Positions 33,742-40,969 of a DNA stretch of 64,000 bases are shown one piece after another. Source of the DNA: Streptomyces sp. NBC_00691. GTDB lineage: Bacteria; Actinomycetota; Actinomycetes; Streptomycetales; Streptomycetaceae. Position numbers and translations under genes: made by a program. The stretch's first letter is position 1, and the number at the start of each line of letters is the position of its first letter. The notes beneath the pieces are model-generated. The model saw nothing but the letters and a program-made list of their open reading frames with translations, did no database searches and had not been told where the DNA came from. Location: NCBI RefSeq assembly GCF_036226665.1, contig NZ_CP109007.1:7564001-7628000 (forward strand), written 5' to 3'.

Positions 33742-35043
33742 ATGCCCGAACCCGGGCCTTCCCCTCTGCAGTCGAGCCTGCCCACCGCCGCCGCCTACTT
33801 CGGACTCCACGTCCTCGGACGGGCGGCCGCTCCCACCGACACGGCCGGGGCAGCCGCTCTCACGGCCGCGGCCGCCGCCGCGACCGGTGCAGGCACCACA
33901 CCTGCGGCCGCTCCCGTGCCGTCGGCCGGCGCCGTCGTGACCGCGCCGGCCGTTCCCGGGCCGGGGTACGTCCTGCCCGGGCCGACCGGCCTCGGCACGG
34001 CGGGACTGTCCCTGGCCCGGCGCGAGGCGGTCCCCGCGCTGCCGGAGCCGTCGGCACCGGTCGAGGGCCGGCCGATCCCGGGCCTCTACTTCCACCCGGT
34101 ACCCGAGCCCGACCCCGTACGCGTGGACGAGGTCAGCCGCAGGATCAAGGCCTGGGCGCTCGACGAGGTGCAGCTCTACCCCGACGACTGGGAGGGCGAG
34201 TTCGACGGGTTCTCCGTCGGGCGCTACATGGTCGCCTGCCACCCCGACGCCCCGACCGTCGAGCACCTGATGCTCGCCACCCGCCTGATGGTCGCCGAGA
34301 ACGCCGTCGACGACTGCTACTGCGAGGACCACGGCGGCTCGCCCATCGGTCTCGGCGGACGGCTCCTCCTCGCGCACACCGCCCTGGACCCGCTCCACAC
34401 GACGACGGAGTACCAGCCCCTCTGGGCGGAGTCGCTGCACGAGGACGCCCCGCGGCGCGCCTACCGCTCCGCCATGGAGTACTTCGTCGGGCAGTCGACC
34501 CCCTCGCAGGCCGACCGGTTCCGGCACGACATGGCCCGGCTGCACATGGGATACCTCGCCGAGGCCGCCTGGGCCGAGACCGACCACATGCCGGAGGTGT
34601 GGGAGTACCTGGCGATGCGGCAGTTCAACAACTTCCGCCCCTGCCCCACCATCACCGACACCGTCGGCGGCTACGAACTCCCCGCGGACCTGCACGCCCA
34701 GCCGGCCATGCAGCGCGTCCTCGCGCTCGCGGGGAACGCGACCACCATCGTGAACGACCTGTACTCGTACATGAAGGAACTCGACAGCCCCGGTAAGCAC
34801 CTGAACCTGCCCGTGGTGATCGCCGAACGCGAAGGCGTCTCCGACCGAGAGGGATATCTGAAGGCCGTCGAGGTCCACAACGACCTGATGCGCGACTTCG
34901 AGGCCGAGGCCGCCGCCCTCGCCGCCGCCTGCCCCGTCCCGACCGTGCAGCGCTTCCTTCGGGGCGTGGCCGTGTGGGTCGACGGCAACCACTACTGGCA
35001 CCAGACCAACACCTATCGCTACAGCCTGCCCGATTTCTGGTAA
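33742..35043 (+). CDS. tpc: 2-methylisoborneol synthase (encapsulin cargo terpene cyclase)
   Basis: A 433-residue class I terpene cyclase that turns 2-methylgeranyl diphosphate into the earthy odorant 2-methylisoborneol. The first 110 residues are Ala/Pro/Gly-rich and probably disordered, the region thought to load cargo into family 2B encapsulins; it includes PTAAAYFGLHVLGR. The metal motif DDCYCED is near residue 190, the variant used by 2-MIB synthases, and the NSE/DTE motif NDLYSYMKE is near 338. The C-terminal GNHYWHQTNTYRY is also typical. ATG 33742 follows AAGGAG. It lies between the shell gene and the methyltransferase gene. Confidence 0.93.
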   Translation: MPEPGPSPLQSSLPTAAAYFGLHVLGRAAAPTDTAGAAALTAAAAAATGAGTTPAAAPVPSAGAVVTAPAVPGPGYVLPGPTGLGTAGLSLARREAVPALPEPSAPVEGRPIPGLYFHPVPEPDPVRVDEVSRRIKAWALDEVQLYPDDWEGEFDGFSVGRYMVACHPDAPTVEHLMLATRLMVAENAVDDCYCEDHGGSPIGLGGRLLLAHTALDPLHTTTEYQPLWAESLHEDAPRRAYRSAMEYFVGQSTPSQADRFRHDMARLHMGYLAEAAWAETDHMPEVWEYLAMRQFNNFRPCPTITDTVGGYELPADLHAQPAMQRVLALAGNATTIVNDLYSYMKELDSPGKHLNLPVVIAEREGVSDREGYLKAVEVHNDLMRDFEAEAAALAAACPVPTVQRFLRGVAVWVDGNHYWHQTNTYRYSLPDFW

Positions 35044-35057
35044 GAAATGGATTACCT

Positions 35058-35942
35058 GTGACCAGCACCGAGTTCACCACTGTCCACGGCACCTCCGCGT
35101 TCGTCCCGTCCCCGGCGACGCCGTACCAGGGGGACATCGCCCGCTACTGGAACAACGAGGCCAGGCCCGTGAACCTGCGCCTGGGCGATGTCGACGGGCT
35201 CTACCACCACCACTACGGCATCGGCGACGTCGACCACGCCGCCCTCGGGGACACCGAGGACAGCGGGTACGAGAAGAGGCTGATCAGCGAGCTGCACCGG
35301 CTGGAGTCCGCGCAGGCCGAGGTCCTCCTGGACAACCTCGGTGTCATCGGGCGTGACGACACGCTCGTGGACGCCGGCTGCGGCCGCGGCGGTTCGAGCG
35401 TCATGGCGCACCAGCGCTTCGGCTGCAAGGTCGAGGGGGTCACCCTCTCCTCCACGCAGGCCGAGTTCGGCAACCAGCGCGCGAAGGAGCTGGGCATCGA
35501 CGGCCACGTCCATGCCCAGGTCTGCAACATGCTGGACACCCCGTTCGAGAAGGGCAGCATCGCCGCCTCGTGGAACAACGAGTCGAGCATGTACGTCGAC
35601 CTCGACGACCTCTTCGCCGAGCACGCGCGCTTCCTCAAGGTCGGCGGCCGCTACGTGACCATCACCGGCTGCTGGAACCCGCGGTACGGCCAGCCCTCGA
35701 AGTGGGTCTCCCAGATCAACGCGCACTTCGAGTGCAACATCCACTCCCGCCGTGAGTACCTGCGTGCGATGGCCGACAACCGTCTCGTCCCGCAGGCGGT
35801 CATCGACCTGACGCCGGACACCCTGCCCTACTGGGAGCTGCGCGCCACGTCGTCGCTGGTCACCGGTATCGAGGAGGCGTTCATCAACTCGTACAGGGAC
35901 GGCTCGTTCCAGTACGTCCTGATCGCCGCCGACCGGGTCTGA
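35058..35942 (+). CDS. gdpmt: Geranyl diphosphate 2-C-methyltransferase
   Basis: A 294-residue SAM-dependent methyltransferase that methylates C2 of geranyl diphosphate, giving the substrate of the adjacent cyclase. SAM motif I is LVDAGCGRGGSSVMAHQRFG (about residue 103); the SWNNESSMYVDLDDLFAEH segment and the YHHHYGIGDVDHAAL region are characteristic of this enzyme. The N-terminal YQGDIARYWNNEARPVNLRL is also family-typical. GTG 35058 is 15 bp after the cyclase stop with only a weak AAGAAATGG site, so translation is probably coupled. A 42-bp palindromic terminator follows. Confidence 0.93.
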   Translation: MTSTEFTTVHGTSAFVPSPATPYQGDIARYWNNEARPVNLRLGDVDGLYHHHYGIGDVDHAALGDTEDSGYEKRLISELHRLESAQAEVLLDNLGVIGRDDTLVDAGCGRGGSSVMAHQRFGCKVEGVTLSSTQAEFGNQRAKELGIDGHVHAQVCNMLDTPFEKGSIAASWNNESSMYVDLDDLFAEHARFLKVGGRYVTITGCWNPRYGQPSKWVSQINAHFECNIHSRREYLRAMADNRLVPQAVIDLTPDTLPYWELRATSSLVTGIEEAFINSYRDGSFQYVLIAADRV

Positions 35943-35962
35943 TCCCTCCGGCTCCGGGTGTA

Positions 35963-36004
35963 CCGAAGGGCCCGGTCCGTCGTACGACGGACCGGGCCCT
36001 TCGG
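35963..36004. terminator. 42-bp perfect palindrome, bidirectional terminator
   Basis: Two 21-bp arms meet at TA (35983-35984) without mismatch. It lies 20 bp after the methyltransferase stop and 11 bp before the PfkB-family kinase stop, so it serves both converging genes. Confidence 0.85.
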
Positions 36005-36015
36005 GGCGTTCCCCC

Positions 36016-36924
36016 TCAGACCCGTGCCGCGGCGACCTCGTCGAGCAGTCGCGCGCGGTCGATGGCGTCGCTCCCGGTGGCCGGTACGGTGCAGGCGTAG
36101 GCACCCGCCACCGCGCCGTAGAGCGCGCACGTGCCGAGGTCCTCGCCGGTCAGGCGGCCGAAGAGGAAGCCGGCGGCGAAGGCGTCGCCCGCGCCGTTGG
36201 AATCGACCACCGGACCACGGGGCGCGACGGCGGGTACGCGGACGAGCCCGGCGGCGGTCAGCAGGGAGGCGCCCGCGGCCCCGGCGGTGGCGATGACGAC
36301 CTCGGCGCGGCCCCGCTCCAGGATGCGGCGCATCGTCCGCTCCGTGTCCGTGAGGGCGGTGGCCGAGACGAAGACGATGTCCGCGCCGTAGGCGAAGGGC
36401 TCGTGGTACGGGTTCTCGCCGTCCCAGTCGTGCAGGTCCGTGGAGAGGCTGAGCCCCGCCTCACGCAGCAGCGGCAGGGCGAAGGCGCAGGGGTACGTGA
36501 TCGAGACATGGGCGTGCCGGCTCGCCGCGGCCAGCGGGCGGAGCAGCTCCTCGGGCAGCCGGTCGGACTCCCGGGAGCGGCTGTCGTCGTAGAGCGAGAG
36601 CCGGCGGCCGTCGGGGCCGACGAGATTGACGGCCCGCTTCGTCCCGCCGGGCAGGGGCACCTCGGTGAGACCGATGCCGCGGTCGCGGTGGAACGCCCGG
36701 ACGAGGTCGCCCGAGGGGTCGTCGCCGATCATGTCGATGTGGTGCGTCCGCAGGCCGAGCGAGCTCAGGCCGAGGGCCACGAAGTCGCCGGTCTGTCCGG
36801 CGCGGGTCTCGATGCCCGGCCGGATCATGTAGCTGTCGGCGTAGGGGAGGGGGAGCTCGGGCACGTACACGATCGTGTCGACGCCGGACCTACCCAGGAC
36901 GAGGACGTCGTACCGACTGCTCAT
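36016..36924 (-). CDS. PfkB family sugar kinase
   Basis: A 302-residue ribokinase-type carbohydrate kinase. The N-terminus (YDVLVLGRSGVDTIVYVPEL) is the usual substrate-lid strand, ETRAGQTGDFVALGLSSLGL is the glycine-rich binding segment, and PVVDSNGAGDAFAAGFLFG (about residue 240) is PfkB signature 2 with the catalytic Asp. ATG 36924 follows GAGAGGAA. The substrate could be ribose, fructose, a nucleoside or similar. It is divergent from the serine protease gene and has no obvious partner nearby. Confidence 0.85.
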   Translation of the reverse strand: MSSRYDVLVLGRSGVDTIVYVPELPLPYADSYMIRPGIETRAGQTGDFVALGLSSLGLRTHHIDMIGDDPSGDLVRAFHRDRGIGLTEVPLPGGTKRAVNLVGPDGRRLSLYDDSRSRESDRLPEELLRPLAAASRHAHVSITYPCAFALPLLREAGLSLSTDLHDWDGENPYHEPFAYGADIVFVSATALTDTERTMRRILERGRAEVVIATAGAAGASLLTAAGLVRVPAVAPRGPVVDSNGAGDAFAAGFLFGRLTGEDLGTCALYGAVAGAYACTVPATGSDAIDRARLLDEVAAARV

Positions 36925-37142
36925 CAAAGTTCCTCTCGTGCGCGCGGGGCGGCTCAACTGCCCGTGATCGCTGGTGAGTCAAGCAGCCCGTGAACCCGTC
37001 GGCAAGAACTTTCAGAGTGTTGCGGCAAGAGGTTGCAGTGAGGGGCGGTCGGGATCCGGCCTCCGTGTCCTCCGGCTCGAAAGTCCGGTCATGGTATGGA
37101 CCTGACAAGTGCACTGTCGCTACGGTGGCTCCCGTGCTCGCT

Positions 37143-37156
37143 TGAGAGCGCTCTCA
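37143..37156. promoter_or_regulatory. LacI-type operator upstream of serine protease
   Basis: TGAGAGCGCTCTCA is a 14-bp perfect palindrome with a central CG step, 31 bp before the GTG start of the protease gene. A TACGGT -10-like hexamer lies at about 37121-37126. The resemblance to CebR/MalR-type boxes suggests control by a carbohydrate-sensing LacI protein. Confidence 0.55.
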
Positions 37157-37187
37157 GTGCCTGCTCCCCCCACACCAGGAGGCCCCT

Positions 37188-38330
37188 GTGAAACGTACGT
37201 CCGCCCTGCGCGCCGCCGCCGCGGCCCTTCTGCTCACCGTCGGCCTCGGCGCCGCCCAGGCCATGCCCGCGAGTGCCGTCCCCACCCCCGGCCCGCCCAG
37301 CGCGTCGGCGGGACTCCTCGACGCCATGCGCCAGGACCTCGGGCTCACCGCGCGGCAGGCCGAGGAACGGCTCACGGCCGAACGCACGGCGGCCCGCGTC
37401 GAGTCCGCGGCCAAGAAGGCCGCCGGCGGCGCGTACGGCGGCTCCTGGTTCGACGCCGGCACCGGGCGGCTCGTCGTCGCCCTCACCGACCGCGCCGAGG
37501 AGGCCGAGGTCAAGGCGCTCGGCGCAGACACCCGGCTCGTCCGGCACAGTGCCGGTGCGCTCGACCGGGCCAAGGCCCGGCTCGACGCCCGCTCCGCCCC
37601 GAGCGGTGTGGCCGGCTGGCACGTCGACCCGCGCACCAACAGCGTCGTCGTCACCGTCGTCCGCGCCGAGCGGAACGCCCCCGCCGTACGGGCCTTCGTC
37701 GAGCGGGCCCGGGAGGCCGGGTCCGTCACCGTCGCCGAGACGGCGAACGCGCCCCGTACGTACGCCGCCGGAACCGTCGGCGGCGACCCGTACTACACCG
37801 GCAACGTCCGCTGCTCCATCGGCTTCTCCGTGTACGGCGGCTTCGTCACCGCCGGGCACTGCGGCGGAGCGGGCGCGGCGGTGCGGGGCTGGGACGGATC
37901 CGCGATGGGCACCTTCCAGGGCTCCTCGTTCCCCGGGAACGACTACGCGTACGTGAGCATCCACAGCGGCTGGTGGACGGTGCCCGTGGTGCTCGGCTGG
38001 GGGACGGTATCCGACCGGCTCGTCCGCGGTTCCGCAGAGGCGCCGATCGGCGCCTCGATCTGCCGCTCCGGCTCCACCACCAAGTGGCACTGCGGCAGTG
38101 TCCTGGCCAAGAACGAGACGGTGAACTACAGCCAGGGCGCGGTGCTGCAGATGACGAAGACCAGTGTCTGCGCGGAGGGCGGTGACTCCGGCGGCGCGTT
38201 CATCAGCGGCGACCAGGCCCAGGGCGTCACATCCGGCGGCTGGGGCAACTGCTCGTCCGGCGGAGAGACCTGGTTCCAGCCCGTGAACGAGATCCTCGGC
38301 CGCTACGGCCTGACGCTGCACACGGCGTGA
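37188..38330 (+). CDS. Streptogrisin-type secreted serine protease (S1E)
   Basis: A 380-residue pre-pro-protease. A signal peptide (1-30, ending ASA) is followed by an alpha-lytic-protease-type prodomain (about 40-190). The mature chymotrypsin-fold domain then begins near TVGGDPYYTGNVRCSIGF. The catalytic triad is visible: His in VTAGHCGG (about 223), Asp in GNDYAYV (about 253) and Ser in EGGDSGGAF (about 333). Disulfide cysteines flank the His and Ser loops. GTG 37188 follows AGGAGG. No C-terminal binding domain is present. It is followed by a chitinase gene with its own promoter. Confidence 0.93.
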   Translation: MKRTSALRAAAAALLLTVGLGAAQAMPASAVPTPGPPSASAGLLDAMRQDLGLTARQAEERLTAERTAARVESAAKKAAGGAYGGSWFDAGTGRLVVALTDRAEEAEVKALGADTRLVRHSAGALDRAKARLDARSAPSGVAGWHVDPRTNSVVVTVVRAERNAPAVRAFVERAREAGSVTVAETANAPRTYAAGTVGGDPYYTGNVRCSIGFSVYGGFVTAGHCGGAGAAVRGWDGSAMGTFQGSSFPGNDYAYVSIHSGWWTVPVVLGWGTVSDRLVRGSAEAPIGASICRSGSTTKWHCGSVLAKNETVNYSQGAVLQMTKTSVCAEGGDSGGAFISGDQAQGVTSGGWGNCSSGGETWFQPVNEILGRYGLTLHTA

Positions 38331-38372
38331 CGGACTGAGGGGGACCCACAACACCCGTGCCCGCGAGGGTGG

Positions 38373-38401
38373 TTGACGAATGGTCTGGACCAACCTACGG
38401 T
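38373..38401 (+). promoter_or_regulatory. Chitinase promoter with DasR-like box in the spacer
   Basis: TTGACG (38373-38378) and TACGGT (38396-38401) are separated by exactly 17 bp. The spacer contains TGGTCTGGACCA (38381-38392), one base from the dre core TGGTCTAGACCA bound by DasR, the N-acetylglucosamine regulator. A repressor bound there would block RNA polymerase directly. The start codon lies 55 bp downstream. Confidence 0.8.
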
Positions 38402-38456
38402 CTGCTGGAGCGCGCGCCACACCTAGGAACCCCCCCCCACGTCCCCAGGAGCACGC

Positions 38457-39545
38457 ATGCCAGCGCCCCGGATCGCTCGTCTCCTCGGAGCAGGTCTCGC
38501 CACCCTGCTCGCCGCGGCCGCCCTCGCGGCACCCGCCGCCACGGCCGCCCCGTCCGCCGCCGCCACCGGCCCGTCCGCAGCCGCGGCCGACACCTGCGCC
38601 CTCAAGCAGAAGCCCGCGGGCAAGGTGCTCCAGGGCTACTGGGAGAACTGGGACGGCGCGGCCAACGGCGTCCACCCGCCCTTCGGCTGGGCGCCCATCG
38701 ACGACCCGCGCTTCGCCGCCCACGGCTACAACGTCATCAACGCCGCCTTCCCCGTGATCCGTTCCGACGGGACGGTGCTGTGGGAGGACGGCATGGACAG
38801 CACCGTCCGGGTCTCCACCCCGGCGCAGATGTGCAACGCCAAGGCGGCCGGAGCGACGCTCCTCATGTCCATCGGCGGCGCGGCCGCCGGGATCGACCTC
38901 AACTCCCGTGCCGTCGCGGACCGGTTCATCGCGACCGTCGTGCCCATCCTGAAGACGTACAACTTCGACGGGATCGACATCGACATCGAGACCGGACTGG
39001 TCGGCAGCGGCAGCATCGGCACCCTGTCCGCGTCGCAGGCCAACCTGGTGTACATCATCGACGGCGTCCTCGCCCGGATGCCCGCCGGGTTCGGACTGAC
39101 GATGGCACCCGAGACCGCCTACGTCACCGGGGGCAGCGTCGCGTACGGCTCGATCTGGGGCGCGTACCTGCCCATCGTCAAGAAGTACGCCGACAACGGG
39201 CGCCTGTGGTGGCTCAACATGCAGTACTACAACGGCAGCATGTACGGCTGCTCGGGCGACTCCTACTCGGCCGGCACCGTCGCCGGGTTCGTCGCGCAGA
39301 CCGACTGCCTGAACCGCGGCCTGGTGATCCAGGGCACCACCATCCGGGTGCCGTACGACAAGCAGGTCCCCGGCCTGCCCGCCCAGCCGGGCGCGGGCGG
39401 TGGCCACATGGCGCCGTCGCTCGTGAAGCAGGCGTGGAACCACTACGGCGGGGCGCTCAAGGGCCTCATGACCTGGTCGGCGAACTGGGACGGTTCCAAG
39501 GGCTGGACGTTCGGCGACAACGTGAAGGCCCTCCAGGGCCGCTAG
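38457..39545 (+). CDS. Secreted GH18 chitinase
   Basis: A 362-residue chitinase. A signal peptide (about 1-31) and short Ala/Ser-rich segment precede a single GH18 barrel beginning GKVLQGYWENWDGA. The catalytic DxxDxDxE motif is DGIDIDIE (Glu near 178). LLMSIGGAAAG, MAPETAYV and the final LMTWSANWDGSKGW are conserved barrel strands of bacterial chitinases of the ChiC/ChiD group. There is no chitin-binding module, so soluble oligomers or partly degraded chitin are likely substrates. AGGAG precedes ATG 38457. A DasR-type site in the promoter links it to N-acetylglucosamine sensing. Confidence 0.93.
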   Translation: MPAPRIARLLGAGLATLLAAAALAAPAATAAPSAAATGPSAAAADTCALKQKPAGKVLQGYWENWDGAANGVHPPFGWAPIDDPRFAAHGYNVINAAFPVIRSDGTVLWEDGMDSTVRVSTPAQMCNAKAAGATLLMSIGGAAAGIDLNSRAVADRFIATVVPILKTYNFDGIDIDIETGLVGSGSIGTLSASQANLVYIIDGVLARMPAGFGLTMAPETAYVTGGSVAYGSIWGAYLPIVKKYADNGRLWWLNMQYYNGSMYGCSGDSYSAGTVAGFVAQTDCLNRGLVIQGTTIRVPYDKQVPGLPAQPGAGGGHMAPSLVKQAWNHYGGALKGLMTWSANWDGSKGWTFGDNVKALQGR

Positions 39546-39600
39546 GTCCTGTCGTCCAACTCCCGTCCCCGGGCGACGACGGGAGTCCGACGACAGGCCC
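39545..39600. repeat. Hairpin element (copy B) at the chitinase stop codon
   Basis: GGTCCTGTCGTC (39545-39556) is identical to the left end of the element at 33531, and like it starts at the last base of a TAG stop. CCTGTCGTCCAACTCCCGTC (39548-39567) pairs with 39578-39597 with two mismatches, making a 20-bp stem with a short CG-rich loop. It probably terminates the chitinase transcript. Confidence 0.7.
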
Positions 39601-39687
39601 CGGACCGGCGCCCGCCGTGCTCCGCACCGGTGATCCGGAACCCGGGATCACTGGTCCGGAGCACGGCAGTTGTGCTTTGCTGGCCGT

Positions 39688-39756
39688 ATGACCCTGCTCG
39701 TGACGCGCCGACACGTGGACTACGTGCGCGTCACGACCACGTCCTGTTCCGGCTGA
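39688..39756 (+). CDS. Putative cysteine-containing leader peptide
   Basis: A 22-codon reading frame encodes MTLLVTRRHVDYVRVTTTSC followed by SG and a TGA. The RRHVDYxRV core with a cysteine near the end is the pattern of the small actinobacterial leader peptides annotated upstream of sulfur and cysteine metabolism genes, where ribosome stalling at Cys codons is thought to control the downstream gene. There is no ribosome site before the ATG, so it may start a leaderless transcript. It lies 172 bp upstream of the DUF1684 gene. Confidence 0.75.
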   Translation: MTLLVTRRHVDYVRVTTTSCSG

Positions 39757-39928
39757 CCCCGAGGCCCTCGTCCCGGCAGCCGGCCGTCGCCCGCGCGACC
39801 ACCGAGCCCCCGTCACACCCCTGAGCGTCACCCCCGACCGCCCCTGCGGGCACGTCGGCACGGGCCGGCGCGAGAGGCCTCCCGGTGCAAGCCCCGTACG
39901 CGCTGCGCAGACGACATCAGGAGGATCC
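39757..39928 (+). promoter_or_regulatory. Candidate attenuator between leader peptide and DUF1684 gene
   Basis: This 172-bp untranslated stretch contains a possible hairpin in which GCACGGGCC pairs with GGCCTCCCGGTGC, allowing a bulge (about 39860-39892), upstream of AGGAGG and the DUF1684 start. No known riboswitch consensus is recognisable. Control by the leader peptide is inferred from position only. Confidence 0.4.
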
Positions 39929-40786
39929 ATGACCACGAGCAACGCCCCCGCCCCCACGACCGAGACCGGCGTCGACACCGAGGCGAAGGCCTTCACCGCC
40001 GAGTGGGAGGAGTGGCACCGCGACAAGGACGCCCGGCTCGCCGCCGAGCACGGCTTCCTCGCCATCACCGGCCTGCACTGGCTCACCGACGAGCCGCAGC
40101 GCGTCACCGACGCCCCCGGGCTCTGGTCGACCGGACCCGACAGCGTCACCGTCGAACTCGACGAGGGGACCGAACTCGTCGTCGACGGCACCGTCGTCCG
40201 CGGACGGTACGACTTCGGCGTCATCCCCGAGCGCGGCGGCGTCGACGCCGTCTGGGGCGACACCGTGATCGAGGTCGCCAAGCGCGGCGGCCACCACATC
40301 GTCCGGCCGAGGCGTCCCGGCCACCCGCTGCGGGTCGCGTTCGCCGGGACACCCGCGTACGCGCCCGACCCGCGCTGGGTCGTCACCGGCCGGTACGAGC
40401 CCTTCGACGAGCCGCGGCCGACCACCGTCGGCGCCTCCGTCGAAGGCCTGCGGCACGTCTACGACGCACCGGGCAGGATCACCTTCCACCTCGACGGCCG
40501 GGACCTCGGCCTGACCGCCTTCAACGGATACACCCCCGGCGGCTTCACGGTGCTCTTCACCGACGAGACCTCGGGCGTCACCACGTACGCGGCCAACCGC
40601 AGCCTGCGGATCGACGCGCCCGGCCCCGACGGCGCCGTCGTGCTCGACTTCAACCGGGCCACCAATCTCCCCTGCGCGTACACCGACTTCGCGACCTGCC
40701 CCCTGCCCCCGGCCGAGAACCGGCTGCCCGTCGCGGTCGAGGCCGGGGAGAGGATCCCGCACGAGCGCGGCCCGGTCACCCCGTGA
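39929..40786 (+). CDS. DUF1684 family protein
   Basis: A 285-residue cytoplasmic protein of the DUF1684 family. Conserved segments include EWEEWHRDKDARLAAEHGFL, ITGLHWL near the N-terminus, and RSLRIDAPGPDGAVVLDFNRA with NLPCAYTDFATCPLPPAENR near the C-terminus, which holds two cysteines. No catalytic mechanism is established for the family. AGGAGG lies five bases before ATG 39929. The upstream cysteine-type leader peptide suggests a link to sulfur or thiol status, not otherwise evident. Confidence 0.8.
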   Translation: MTTSNAPAPTTETGVDTEAKAFTAEWEEWHRDKDARLAAEHGFLAITGLHWLTDEPQRVTDAPGLWSTGPDSVTVELDEGTELVVDGTVVRGRYDFGVIPERGGVDAVWGDTVIEVAKRGGHHIVRPRRPGHPLRVAFAGTPAYAPDPRWVVTGRYEPFDEPRPTTVGASVEGLRHVYDAPGRITFHLDGRDLGLTAFNGYTPGGFTVLFTDETSGVTTYAANRSLRIDAPGPDGAVVLDFNRATNLPCAYTDFATCPLPPAENRLPVAVEAGERIPHERGPVTP

Positions 40787-40969
40787 CCACGCGGCCCGCA
40801 GGCCGGCCCGCGCCTCGTCCAGCGGCAGCGGCAGGAGCGGCGCGGTCCCGCCCTCGGTGCTTCCAGCGGGGCACGGACCGCTCGCCGTCCTCGTCGACCG
40901 GGTGACGTCCACGCCATTGCCGCAGTTCGCGCCCCGGGGTCGGTGGTCGGCGGGGATACGGTCCGCTGC

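Noticed and set aside
32026..35001. A 991-codon open frame on the minus strand
   Set aside because: It is antisense to the encapsulin and 2-MIB synthase genes, and its translation is Gly/Val/Arg/Asp-rich with no family features.
39757..39928. A SAM or SAH riboswitch before the DUF1684 gene
   Set aside because: I could not match the region to either consensus; only a loose hairpin is present, so leader-peptide attenuation is the better explanation.
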